A stretch of DNA of 6,152 nucleotides from Natronomonas sp. (GCA_007135435.1 SLIW01000576.1:1-6152); one strand, 5' to 3'. Counted from the first letter of the stretch, positions 1-5,544 are shown. Notes: generated from the letters alone by a model not told the origin. Program-made: numbers and translations.

Positions 1-13
1 ACTTCCGCAAGCG

Positions 14-17
14 TATA
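14..17 (+). promoter_or_regulatory. TATA box of the aminopeptidase gene
   Basis: The bases TATA in the context gcgtataggg are centred about 27 bases before the ATG at 43. This is the spacing expected if transcription begins at or beside the start codon (leaderless mRNA). No Shine-Dalgarno-like sequence precedes the ATG, which agrees with that reading. The transcription start is inferred, not shown. Confidence 0.55.
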
Positions 18-42
18 GGGACTGCTGGTACACGAGCCGGGT

Positions 43-1131
43 ATGGACCCGCGCATCCGCGAACACGCCGCGATCATCGCCGACCACTCGACCGGGATCG
101 AGGCCGGCGACAGGGTCGTCATCCAGCTGCCGCCCGAGGCGGAGGACCTCGGCGTCGCCCTCCACGAGGTGTGCGGCGACCGGGGGGCGACCCCCGCGTT
201 CCTGAACCACTCCGAGCGCGCCACCAGGGCGTTCCTGCGCGCCGGAGGGGAGGACTTCGAGACCCCGGAACACCTCGAGGCATTCTACGAGGAGACGGAC
301 GTCTTCGTCATCGCCAGGGGAGGGGCGAACGTCTCCGAGCAGAGTGACGTCTCGGCCGAGACCAACGCAGCCTGGAAGCGGGCCTTCCGCCCGGTCCAGG
401 AGATCCGACTCGCCAAACGGTGGTGTCTCACGCAGTTCCCCACCAGCGGCCACGCCCAGCTCGCGGGGATGAGCACCGACGCCTACCAGAACTTCGTGTG
501 GGACGCCGTCACGCTCGACTGGGAGGCTCAGCGCGAGCGCCAGCAGCAGGTCGTCGACCGGCTGAACGACGCCGATGAGGTCCGCATCGAGAGCGGCGAG
601 GAGACGGCCGTCACGATGTCGATCGGGGGCAACACCGCCCTCAACGACTACGGCGAGAAGAACCTCCCCGGCGGGGAGGTGTTCACCGCGCCGGTCCCCG
701 ACAGCGTCTCGGGGACGGTCCACTTCGACAAGCCGGTCTACCGGAAGGGCCAGGAGATCAGGGACGCCCGGCTCACCTTCGAGGACGGACGGGTGACGGA
801 GTTCTCTGCGGGGCAGAACGAGGAGGTCCTCCGGGGGATCCTCGAGACCGACGAGGGCGCCCGGTACCTCGGCGAGCTGGGGATCGGCATGAACCGGAGC
901 ATCGACCGGTTCACCTACAACATGCTCTTCGACGAGAAGATGGGCGGGACCGTCCACATGGCCGTCGGGAAGGCCTACCCGGAGACGGTCGGCGAGGACA
1001 ACGAGGTGAACGAGAGCGCCGAGCACGTCGACATGATCGTCGACATGGACGGGGACTCCACGATCGCGCTGGACGGCGACGTGATCCAGCGCGACGGGAC
1101 GTTCTGGTTCGAGGACGGCTTCGAGGCGTGA
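43..1131 (+). CDS. M29-family metallo-aminopeptidase
   Basis: A 362-residue protein of the thermophilic aminopeptidase family (peptidase M29; AmpS/AmpT/PepS relatives). These cytosolic enzymes use two metal ions to remove N-terminal amino acids from peptides. All the metal ligands known in the family can be placed: Glu212 in NLPGGEVF, Glu278 in YLGELGIG, His305 in GGTVHMAVG, and His328 and Asp330 in EHVDM. Tyr312, seven residues after His305, matches the family's active-site tyrosine. The Glu-Glu spacing of 66 residues equals that remembered for AmpT. The stretch between the two histidines is shorter here (23 against about 31), a compact form of the loop. The length is slightly below the usual 370-410. 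The N-terminus MDPRIREHA fits family members, and a TATA box lies 27 bases upstream. No signal peptide is visible. Its physiological peptide substrates are unknown. Confidence 0.9.
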   Translation: MDPRIREHAAIIADHSTGIEAGDRVVIQLPPEAEDLGVALHEVCGDRGATPAFLNHSERATRAFLRAGGEDFETPEHLEAFYEETDVFVIARGGANVSEQSDVSAETNAAWKRAFRPVQEIRLAKRWCLTQFPTSGHAQLAGMSTDAYQNFVWDAVTLDWEAQRERQQQVVDRLNDADEVRIESGEETAVTMSIGGNTALNDYGEKNLPGGEVFTAPVPDSVSGTVHFDKPVYRKGQEIRDARLTFEDGRVTEFSAGQNEEVLRGILETDEGARYLGELGIGMNRSIDRFTYNMLFDEKMGGTVHMAVGKAYPETVGEDNEVNESAEHVDMIVDMDGDSTIALDGDVIQRDGTFWFEDGFEA

Positions 1132-1264
1132 CGATCACGGGTGCGATGGCGGTGACGACGGCTCGGGAGGCGCCGACACGGGGCCGCATGACGTGAATGC
1201 TCGCCGGTCGGTGGGGTCGCCGTTTGCGTGATATCGCCGACCGACGGCGGTACGGACGGTCGCG
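1132..1264. other. Convergent intergenic gap with imperfect hairpin
   Basis: This is the gap between two converging genes. It holds an imperfect inverted repeat, 1203-1212 against 1240-1248 (gccg-g-tcggt with accgacggc, one bulged base), enclosing a 27-base loop that includes tttgcgtgatatc. It could help end transcription from either side, but there is no T-run on either strand, so a terminator role is only a guess. Confidence 0.25.
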
Positions 1265-2005
1265 TCAGAACATCGTGAACTTGTCCCGGCGGTAGAGGTC
1301 CAGCTCGCTCACCATCGAGGGCTCGCGCGTGGCGGAGAAGACGACCGCCTCGGCGATCTCCTCCGGTTCGGTGACTTCGCCCTCGTCGAAGCGCTCGGTG
1401 AACGGCTCGCCGTAGTCCGAGCCGAACTCGGTGCGGACCTCCGAGGGGTTGATCACCGTCACGGCGACGCCGTCGTCGCCCACCTGTGCGCCGACGCTGT
1501 GGGCGAACCCGCGGGTCCACCACTTCGTGGCGGCGTAGACCGGGTTGAACGGACGGGGGTACTTCCCCGCGAAGCTGCCGACGAACACCAGCGTCCCGGC
1601 AGCCTCCCGGAGGTGGGGCAGGGCGGCGCGGGTCACGAAGAACATCCCGTCGGCGTTCACCGACATCATCGCGCGGTACTGCTCGGTCGTCATCTCCTCG
1701 ACGTCGGACCCGCGGGCGAGGCCCGCGTTGTTCACCAGGACGTCGACGCCGCCGTACTCATCGACGGTGGTCTCGACGAGCGCGTCGACCGCGGCCTCGT
1801 CGGTGACGTCGGTCGGGACGACCAGCGTCGAGGCGTCCGTGTCGCGCTCGACGGCGTCGGCGATCTCCGCGAGGCGTTCCTCCCGGCGGGCGGCGAGGAC
1901 GACGTCCGCGCCTTCCTCCGCGAGGGCCCGGACCGTCTCGCGGCCGATGCCCGCGCTCGCTCCCGTGACGATCGCCGTCTGCCCCGCCAGTTGCTGGTCA
2001 GCCAT
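1265..2005 (-). CDS. SDR-family NAD(P)-dependent oxidoreductase
   Basis: A 246-residue classical short-chain dehydrogenase/reductase with a Rossmann fold. From the ATG at 2005, the glycine-rich cofactor loop TGASAGIG is at residues 14-21, the NNAG motif at 92-95, and the catalytic tetrad is Asn117, Ser144, Tyr157 and Lys161 (in PVYAATKWW). Arg40-Arg41 at the end of the second beta strand (LAARREERL) suggest a preference for NADP(H). Asp66 in PTDVTD is the usual adenine-contacting residue. The substrate cannot be told; the family acts on alcohols, ketones, sugars and lipids. A GTG at 2014 in the same frame could add three residues (MGG), but ATG 2005 is preferred because a TTTAA box lies about 28 bases upstream of it. 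The GGAGGT touching the ATG is too close to act as an ordinary ribosome site. The gene converges with the aminopeptidase and is transcribed separately from the AOR gene behind it. Confidence 0.9.
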   Translation of the reverse strand: MADQQLAGQTAIVTGASAGIGRETVRALAEEGADVVLAARREERLAEIADAVERDTDASTLVVPTDVTDEAAVDALVETTVDEYGGVDVLVNNAGLARGSDVEEMTTEQYRAMMSVNADGMFFVTRAALPHLREAAGTLVFVGSFAGKYPRPFNPVYAATKWWTRGFAHSVGAQVGDDGVAVTVINPSEVRTEFGSDYGEPFTERFDEGEVTEPEEIAEAVVFSATREPSMVSELDLYRRDKFTMF

Positions 2006-2030
2006 ACCTCCCACTCCCCGAGGCGGAGTG

Positions 2031-2036
2031 TTAAAG
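2031..2036 (-). promoter_or_regulatory. TATA-like box of the SDR gene
   Basis: Read on the minus strand, the sequence gcctttaacac places CTTTAA about 28 bases before the ATG at 2005. This is the haloarchaeal leaderless-promoter arrangement and argues for that start over the GTG nine bases upstream. Confidence 0.55.
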
Positions 2037-2132
2037 GCTCACACAGGGGCAACGTGTTCCGTCGGGACGGGGCGGGCCAGGAGTCCGGGCCAGACGCCCG
2101 AGACACGACGCACGAACGGCAGCGAACCCGGC

Positions 2133-2184
2133 GGGATCAGCCAGCGGGTCCAGCCGATGGGTCCAGCCGGTGGGTCCAGCCGGC
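2133..2184. repeat. 13-bp tandem repeat, three copies plus one degenerate
   Basis: Three head-to-tail 13-base units of gggtccagccgNY lie at 2146-2158, 2159-2171 and 2172-2184, differing only in the last two bases. A weaker fourth unit, gggatcagccagc, is in register just before them at 2133-2145. The last unit runs into a small hairpin, ccggc-aac-gccgg (2180-2192). Thirteen is not a multiple of three and the repeat lies between genes, so it is not coding. It may be a slippage-born minisatellite or a cluster of protein-binding sites. Confidence 0.7.
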
Positions 2185-2255
2185 AACGCCGGAGTGGGCG
2201 TGTTCGAGGAGGCCGAACGTGGCCGATCCGATCTCCTGTGACGACTCGACGGGGG

Positions 2256-2273
2256 TGGGAGTACACGCTCCCA
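2256..2273 (-). terminator. Hairpin just beyond the AOR gene, possible terminator
   Basis: A perfect 6-bp inverted repeat, tgggag (2256-2261) with ctccca (2268-2273) and a 6-base loop, begins 25 bases beyond the AOR stop codon. It has no following U-run on the minus strand, and archaeal terminators usually depend on U-rich tracts, so function as a terminator is uncertain. mRNA 3'-end protection is an alternative. Confidence 0.25.
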
Positions 2274-2298
2274 AGATGGACGACCGACAGGTGCGGCG

Positions 2299-3978
2299 TC
2301 AGTCGTCGGCGGACGCCTCGGCGACGTCGTCCGGCACCACGCCCTGGTCGGTCCACCCGCGGACCTCGTAGTAGCGGTCGAGTCCCTCGTCGAAGCCCGG
2401 CAGGTCGTAGGGCATGTCGGCGTCGGCCGTCCGGTCGAACCCGCGCTCGTTGTTGAACCGGCGCTCGAGGTCGACGACGCGGCCGCCGACGGCGAGCAGC
2501 TCGTCGAAGTCCGCCCCGAAGAGGGCCGCGAACCGCCCGGGGGTCATAACGCCCCGGGAGAACCGGCAGACGACCCCGCAGTCCTCGAGCGCGCGGGTGT
2601 TCTCGGCCTCGACGAGCTGTTCGGCCTTCTCGGGCGTCACGCCCTCGGGGTCGAAGGCGTCCTCGCGGTCGACGAGCGGGTACTCGTAGGCGTAGAATGT
2701 CCCGTACATGTGGTCGGCGCCGCGGTTCGAGGTCGCGAAGCCGAGACCCTGGCCGTGGAGCGCCCGGCCGTCGTGGGCGGGGAACTCCATGCCCTTGGCC
2801 GTCCAGTTCTCGACGCCAAGCTCCTCGTGGCACCGCGCGACGCCCTCCGCGAGCGTGTCGCCGACGCCCTCGCGGTGGGCGATCTGCTCGACGAGCTCGT
2901 GGACCAGCTCGGCGTTGCCGAATTCGTCCTCCGCGGCGAGGTAAGCGGCGACGGTGTCGCCCGCCGAGATGGTGTCGAGGCCGTAGCGGTCACAGAGCTC
3001 GTTGGACTGCATGATGTCGACGATGTCGTCGACGGCGCAGTTGCCGCCGAACGCCATGATGGTCTCGTACTCGGGGCCCTCGGTCTCGAGGCCCGATTCC
3101 TCGTCGCGGGTGGGGAGCTTGCAGGCGAACGCACAGGCCGAGCAGGTGCCCTTCTTGTACTTCTTCGACTCGACGACGTCGCCGTTGATCTTGGAGGCGC
3201 CCTCGAACGAGCGCTCGGAGAAGTACCGCGTCGGGAACGCCTCCATCTCGTTGCCGAGGTCGACCACCGAGGAGGTGCCCTGGCGCTTCATGATGTGGTC
3301 GGACGTCGAGGCCTCGCGGTGGATCTCCATCGCCTCCGCGGGGAACTCCACCGACGGCTGGGCGTCGCCGTCGAAGGTGACGACCTTGACGTTCTTCGCC
3401 CCCATCACGGCGCCGAGGCCGCCGCGGCCGAACGCCCGGGACTCGCTGGTCATGATGCAGGCGAACCGGACGCGGTTCTCGCCGGCCGGACCGATACAGA
3501 GGGTGTGCTCGGCCGCCAGGTCGTGCTCGTCCTCGGCCCAGGCGACCACGTCGGGGACCTCCGCCCCCTCGAGGTCGGGGACCTCCTCGAACTCGACGCC
3601 GTCGTCGCGGACGTGGACCGCGAGCAGCTCGTCGCTCTCGCCGACGAGCTCGACCGCCGAGGCGCCCGTCGCGGCGAAGTTCCGCGAGAGGAACCCGCCG
3701 GCGTTCGACGACAGCAGCCCGCCGGTCAGCGGCGAGACGCCAGTCGCGTTCATCCGGCCCGTGAACGACATCGTCGACGCCTGCATCGGCCCGGTCGTGA
3801 AGTACAGCCGGTTGTCGGCGCCGAGCGGGTCGGCGTCCGTCGGCACGCGGTCGAACGCGAGCTTCGTGGCGACCCCGCGACCGCCGATGAACGACTCGAG
3901 GACGTCGTCGACGTCGTGCTCGGTCGCCGTCCGCTCCGCCAGGTCGATCGACAGCAGCGGGCCTTCGATGTGTTTCAT
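2299..3978 (-). CDS. Aldehyde ferredoxin oxidoreductase (AOR) family protein
   Basis: A 559-residue cytosolic enzyme of the tungsten/molybdenum-pterin AOR family, which oxidises aldehydes to carboxylic acids with ferredoxin as electron acceptor. Domain order is as expected: the N-terminal pterin-binding domain (residues 1-205, with FIGGRGVATK near 30-39 and RMNATGVSPLTGG at 75-87), followed by the helical domains. The [4Fe-4S] ligands are Cys279, Cys282 and Cys286 (CSACAFAC) plus Cys471 (VVCRF). The first pterin loop, DRYGLD (330-335), matches the DxxGLD motif of Pyrococcus AOR. The second is DCGVVC (466-471) instead of DxxGLC, keeping Asp and Cys. GPEYET at 301-306 is another family signature. 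The length is a little below the roughly 600 of the hyperthermophile enzymes. The ATG at 3978 gives the usual short lead-in KHIEGPLLSIDL and has a TATA box 27 bases upstream. Subfamily and substrate (AOR, FOR, GOR or WOR-like) cannot be fixed from sequence alone. No MoaD- or ferredoxin-like partner lies in the window. Confidence 0.93.
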   Translation of the reverse strand: MKHIEGPLLSIDLAERTATEHDVDDVLESFIGGRGVATKLAFDRVPTDADPLGADNRLYFTTGPMQASTMSFTGRMNATGVSPLTGGLLSSNAGGFLSRNFAATGASAVELVGESDELLAVHVRDDGVEFEEVPDLEGAEVPDVVAWAEDEHDLAAEHTLCIGPAGENRVRFACIMTSESRAFGRGGLGAVMGAKNVKVVTFDGDAQPSVEFPAEAMEIHREASTSDHIMKRQGTSSVVDLGNEMEAFPTRYFSERSFEGASKINGDVVESKKYKKGTCSACAFACKLPTRDEESGLETEGPEYETIMAFGGNCAVDDIVDIMQSNELCDRYGLDTISAGDTVAAYLAAEDEFGNAELVHELVEQIAHREGVGDTLAEGVARCHEELGVENWTAKGMEFPAHDGRALHGQGLGFATSNRGADHMYGTFYAYEYPLVDREDAFDPEGVTPEKAEQLVEAENTRALEDCGVVCRFSRGVMTPGRFAALFGADFDELLAVGGRVVDLERRFNNERGFDRTADADMPYDLPGFDEGLDRYYEVRGWTDQGVVPDDVAEASADD

Positions 3979-4002
3979 ACCGTGATGCGGGGTCGCGGGG
4001 AG

Positions 4003-4007
4003 TATAA
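4003..4007 (-). promoter_or_regulatory. TATA box of the AOR gene
   Basis: On the minus strand ccattatactcc carries TTATA centred 27 bases before the ATG at 3978. It is a good leaderless haloarchaeal promoter and the clearest TATA element in the window. Confidence 0.65.
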
Positions 4008-4067
4008 TGGTGACGGGGGTGGAAGTGGGCGGGTGGTGCGTCGTGATGATGGTGGATCGTTCTGGGG

Positions 4068-4115
4068 TCGCTCACTTCGTTCGCATCCCAGGCTGCGTCT
4101 CCCGGGGTTCGAATC
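4068..4115 (+). repeat. T-arm-like repeat module, copy A
   Basis: This is a 17-bp element tcgctcacttcgttcgc (4068-4084) followed, after a 20-base spacer, by gggttcgaatc (4105-4115), which matches the T-arm of a tRNA read on the + strand. The same pair recurs as copy B about 190 bases downstream. It is not a tRNA: no D-arm or anticodon arm can be drawn upstream. Confidence 0.55.
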
Positions 4116-4188
4116 GCCCGATCGTTGGCATGCGTCGTTATCGCTCGGCAGTGGCTCACGGCTCGCTTCGCTCGCCGTTCGCCTTTTT

Positions 4189-4215
4189 GAGACGCCTCGC
4201 TCCACTCGGCGTCTC
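4189..4215. repeat. Perfect 8-bp inverted repeat
   Basis: The arms gagacgcc (4189-4196) and ggcgtctc (4208-4215) pair without mismatch around an 11-base loop. A TTTTT run (4184-4188) lies on its left side on the + strand, which is the wrong side to make it a terminator for + transcription. On the minus strand it reads as A's. Its role is unknown. Confidence 0.5.
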
Positions 4216-4220
4216 GCCAC

Positions 4221-4243
4221 ACGAGCACGGTGGGATTCGAACC
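4221..4243 (-). repeat. 23-bp partial copy of the tRNA-Arg 3' end
   Basis: This 23-base segment is identical to 4337-4359, which is the 3' acceptor strand, 3' T-stem strand and T-loop of the adjacent tRNA-Arg, in the same orientation and 116 bases away. The identity stops abruptly at both edges. No other tRNA parts follow, so it is a fragment and not a second gene. Direct repeats of tRNA 3' ends are the usual product of site-specific integration at tRNA genes (attL/attR), so it is a candidate attachment-site scar. It also lies inside a perfect 8-bp inverted repeat (cgagcacg 4222-4229, cgtgctcg 4253-4260). Confidence 0.6.
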
Positions 4244-4257
4244 GGAGGAAGACGTGC

Positions 4258-4300
4258 TCGCTCACTCCGTTCGCTGCGCGCGCCTTCCAGGGTTCGAATC
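4258..4300 (+). repeat. T-arm-like repeat module, copy B
   Basis: The 17-bp element tcgctcactccgttcgc (4258-4274) differs from copy A at one base. It is followed after 15 bases by gggttcgaatc (4290-4300). The sequence beyond, ending in tgctcgtc (4305-4312), matches the tRNA-Arg 3' end in the opposite orientation to the real gene, so this copy is also an inverted tRNA-end fragment. Confidence 0.55.
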
Positions 4301-4312
4301 CCGATGCTCGTC

Positions 4313-4334
4313 GCTCCTCACGTTCGTTCGGAGC
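4313..4334 (-). terminator. Hairpin just downstream of tRNA-Arg
   Basis: The arms gctcc (4313-4317) and ggagc (4330-4334) pair around a 12-base loop, starting four bases past the mature tRNA 3' end. It could act in termination or in 3' processing of the tRNA precursor, but it has no T-run. It resembles the other short inverted repeats in this mosaic, so a specific role is doubtful. Confidence 0.2.
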
Positions 4335-4337
4335 AGA

Positions 4338-4442
4338 CGAGCACGGTGGGATTCGAACCCACGACCATCGGATGTCTTCCCGCGCCGCAATCCCGACGCG
4401 GTTAGAAGTCCGACGCTCTAGTCCGGGCTGAGCTACGTGCCC
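4338..4442 (-). tRNA. tRNA-Arg (anticodon UCU), intron-containing
   Basis: It folds into a full cloverleaf on the minus strand. The acceptor GGGCACG pairs with CGTGCTC (one G-U), and discriminator G73 is at 4338. The D-stem is GCTC/GAGC. The anticodon stem is TCGGA/TCCGA, and the loop C-T-TCT-A-A gives anticodon UCU, which reads AGA and probably AGG. The T-arm is GTGGG-TTCGAAT-CCCAC. The mature tRNA is 76 nt once a 29-nt intron (4374-4402) after position 37 is removed. CCA is not encoded. The 3' end borders a region of copied tRNA fragments. AGA/AGG codons are rare in such GC-rich genomes, so this is a minor but needed tRNA. Confidence 0.93.
4374..4402 (-). other. Archaeal tRNA intron with canonical BHB splice motif
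   Basis: This 29-nt intron sits between positions 37 and 38. Next to the anticodon stem, exon bases CTTC (4408-4405) pair with intron bases GAAG (4379-4376) to form the 4-bp central helix. It is flanked by 3-base bulges TAA (4404-4402) and ACA (4375-4373), which would be cut as TA|A and AC|A. An inner intron stem CCGCG/CGCGG (4401-4397 with 4384-4380) closes a 12-base loop. This is the full bulge-helix-bulge form recognised by the archaeal splicing endonuclease. Confidence 0.9.
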
Positions 4443-4465
4443 TGCCACCGGATAGCCGGGGCGCC

Positions 4466-4474
4466 TTCAAAAAC
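4466..4474 (-). promoter_or_regulatory. Possible TATA box for tRNA-Arg
   Basis: On the minus strand gtttttgaa lies about 24-32 bases before the first base of the mature tRNA. It is the only AT-rich stretch in the short gap to the neighbouring gene. The match to a TATA element is loose. Confidence 0.4.
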
Positions 4475-4482
4475 GCCTCGGG

Positions 4483-4866
4483 TCAGCCGTGGAAGCGGTA
4501 CAGCGACAGCACGAACGGCAGCCGGTGGAGCATCCAGATGGCCAGCGGCAGCCCCACGATGGTGATCGCGAAGAAGTTCGCCAGGTTGGCCCACAGGAAG
4601 GCGAGCCACCAGCCCACGAGGACGAAGTAGAGCGTCCGGACCGCGAGGCTGTGCTGGCCACGGCCGTCGTCGGTCTCGGGGTCGATCGTCCACCGCGGCG
4701 TCGCGAGGGTCAACGCGGTCGGGACCAGGTTGATCAGCTTGACCGAGATCGGGAGGAAGACGACCGTCAGACCGAGCAGCCAGGCGACGTTGACGAGGAT
4801 CGGCGTGAGCCACCACCCGACGAACACGAACCACAGCGCACGCGTGAGGAAGGACCGCTGGCTCAT
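4483..4866 (-). CDS. YccF-domain (DUF307) membrane protein
   Basis: A 127-residue, very hydrophobic protein of the YccF family, whose biochemical role is unknown. It is built from two copies of the same domain: residues 9-49 (RALWFVFVGWWL...) and 77-117 (RTLYFVLVGWWL...) align without gaps at an offset of 68 with about 16 of 41 positions identical, including FV-V-GWWL and an LP pair. Each copy carries hydrophobic stretches long enough for one or two membrane spans; the linker (58-74, TPRWTIDPETDD...) is polar and acidic. The length is close to bacterial YccF (about 150). The start at ATG 4866 is chosen because MSQRSFLTR leads directly into the first domain, whereas the upstream in-frame extension is Arg-rich and non-membrane-like. 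No convincing TATA box lies at the usual -27 distance, so the mRNA may have a leader, possibly from the AT-rich site near 4979. It is divergent from the UPF0200 gene. Confidence 0.82.
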   Translation of the reverse strand: MSQRSFLTRALWFVFVGWWLTPILVNVAWLLGLTVVFLPISVKLINLVPTALTLATPRWTIDPETDDGRGQHSLAVRTLYFVLVGWWLAFLWANLANFFAITIVGLPLAIWMLHRLPFVLSLYRFHG

Positions 4867-4975
4867 CTCGAGGGAGGATAGGGGGCCACACCGGATGAGG
4901 CTACTGGCCCGTCCACGGGATCGGTGTCGAGGCAGCCGAGATCTCGATGTGCACCAGCCACCGCCGAACAAAGCC

Positions 4976-4982
4976 GTTAAAC
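4976..4982 (+). promoter_or_regulatory. TATA-like box of the UPF0200-UPF0201 operon
   Basis: The sequence gttaaac is centred about 29 bases before the ATG at 5008, giving a leaderless start. The surrounding cgttaaacg is a near-palindrome (only the centre base differs on the other strand), so it could also serve the divergent YccF gene, with a leader of roughly 90 bases. Confidence 0.5.
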
Positions 4983-5007
4983 GCCCGGTCGGCATACCGC
5001 CTGTCGA

Positions 5008-5544
5008 ATGCGAGTCATCGGAACCGTGGGACTGGCCGGCAGCGGGAAGGGGGAGTTCGCGGCCGTCGCCGAGGAGCTCGGGGTGCCGGTCGTCACGATG
5101 GGCGACGCCGTCCGGGCGGCGTGCCGCGAGCGTGGCCTCGACCCGGCCGAACACCACGGCGAGGTCGCCCAGGCCCTCCGGCGGGAGAACGGACCCGCGG
5201 CGGTGGCCGAGGCGTCGCTACCCCACGTCGAGACCGCCCTCGAGGACCACGAGACAGTGCTGATCGACGGCATCCGGTCGGACGTCGAGGTCGACGTCTT
5301 CCGGGAGCGCTTCGGCGACGACTTCACGCTCGTCGCCGTCGACGCCCCCTACGAGATCCGCGAGGAGCGCGTCACCGAGCGCGGACGCGACGCCATCGGC
5401 GAGTCGGGCGAGAGCCTCCACGACCGCGACGAGCGCGAGCTCGGCTTCGGCCTCGCGGAGGCCATCGCCCGCGCGGAGGTCACCATCGAGAACGCGGGGA
5501 CCCTCGAGTCGTTCCGGAGCCGGGTCCGGGAGGTGCTGACGTGA
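5008..5544 (+). CDS. UPF0200-family P-loop NTPase, kinase-like
   Basis: A 178-residue archaeal protein of the UPF0200 family, related in fold to dephospho-CoA kinase and nucleoside monophosphate kinases; its true substrate is not established. The P-loop is GLAGSGKGEF at residues 8-17, with Gly after the Lys as in adenylate kinases, where the standard Walker A has Ser or Thr. MGD at 31-33 resembles the start of an NMP-binding segment. VLIDGIRS (84-91) supplies the Walker B-like Asp87. RDERELGFG (140-148) is a lid-like basic/acidic stretch, and TIENAGT (159-165) resembles the C-terminal nucleotide-contact motif of this kinase group. The length is typical. The start ATG 5008 precedes the first beta strand directly and has a TATA-like box 29 bases upstream. 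Its stop codon overlaps the start of the UPF0201 gene by 4 bases, so the two are cotranscribed. Confidence 0.9.
   Translation: MRVIGTVGLAGSGKGEFAAVAEELGVPVVTMGDAVRAACRERGLDPAEHHGEVAQALRRENGPAAVAEASLPHVETALEDHETVLIDGIRSDVEVDVFRERFGDDFTLVAVDAPYEIREERVTERGRDAIGESGESLHDRDERELGFGLAEAIARAEVTIENAGTLESFRSRVREVLT
5529..5534 (+). promoter_or_regulatory. Shine-Dalgarno site of the UPF0201 gene
   Basis: GGAGGT, followed by G, matches the anti-Shine-Dalgarno sequence and ends six bases before the GTG at 5541. It lies inside the end of the UPF0200 gene. It fixes the GTG as the start and shows that this internal operon gene is initiated differently from the leaderless first gene. Confidence 0.75.

Larger units (their letters stand above)
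3979..4337. other. Non-coding region rich in tRNA 3'-end fragments and hairpins
   Basis: This 359-base stretch between the AOR start and the 3' end of tRNA-Arg has open frames on both strands, but none resembles a protein. Several simply translate T-arm-like DNA, giving spurious peptides such as WVRIPP and GFEP. It contains the AOR promoter, three T-loop-like elements besides the real one (4108-4114 and 4293-4299 on +, 4236-4242 on -), a repeated 17-bp element, and several inverted repeats, listed separately. Such mosaics are what repeated integration and loss of elements at a tRNA 3' end could leave, but that origin is inference. Confidence 0.6.

Noticed and set aside
2012..2014. GTG as the start of the SDR gene
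   Set aside because: It adds only MGG and sits at a poorer distance from the TTTAA box than the ATG at 2005.
4184..4215. T-run plus 8-bp hairpin as a rho-independent-type terminator
   Set aside because: The TTTTT precedes the hairpin on the + strand and would be A's on the minus strand, so the order is wrong for either direction.
4222..4313. A second tRNA gene or tRNA pseudogene in the fragment region
   Set aside because: T-loops are present in both orientations, but no D-arm, anticodon arm or properly paired T-stem can be drawn. These are fragments only.
2710..4431. A 573-residue open frame on the + strand opposite the AOR gene
   Set aside because: Long antisense frames are common in GC-rich haloarchaeal DNA. 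The AOR on the other strand has full family motifs, while this frame is low-complexity Arg/Val/Gly/Leu.
3975..4448. A 157-residue open frame on the minus strand spanning the tRNA-Arg and its flank
   Set aside because: It runs through the tRNA gene and its T-arm-like copies. Its peptide (SNRVGIAARE, SWVRIPP) is the typical false translation of tRNA DNA, and it resembles no protein.
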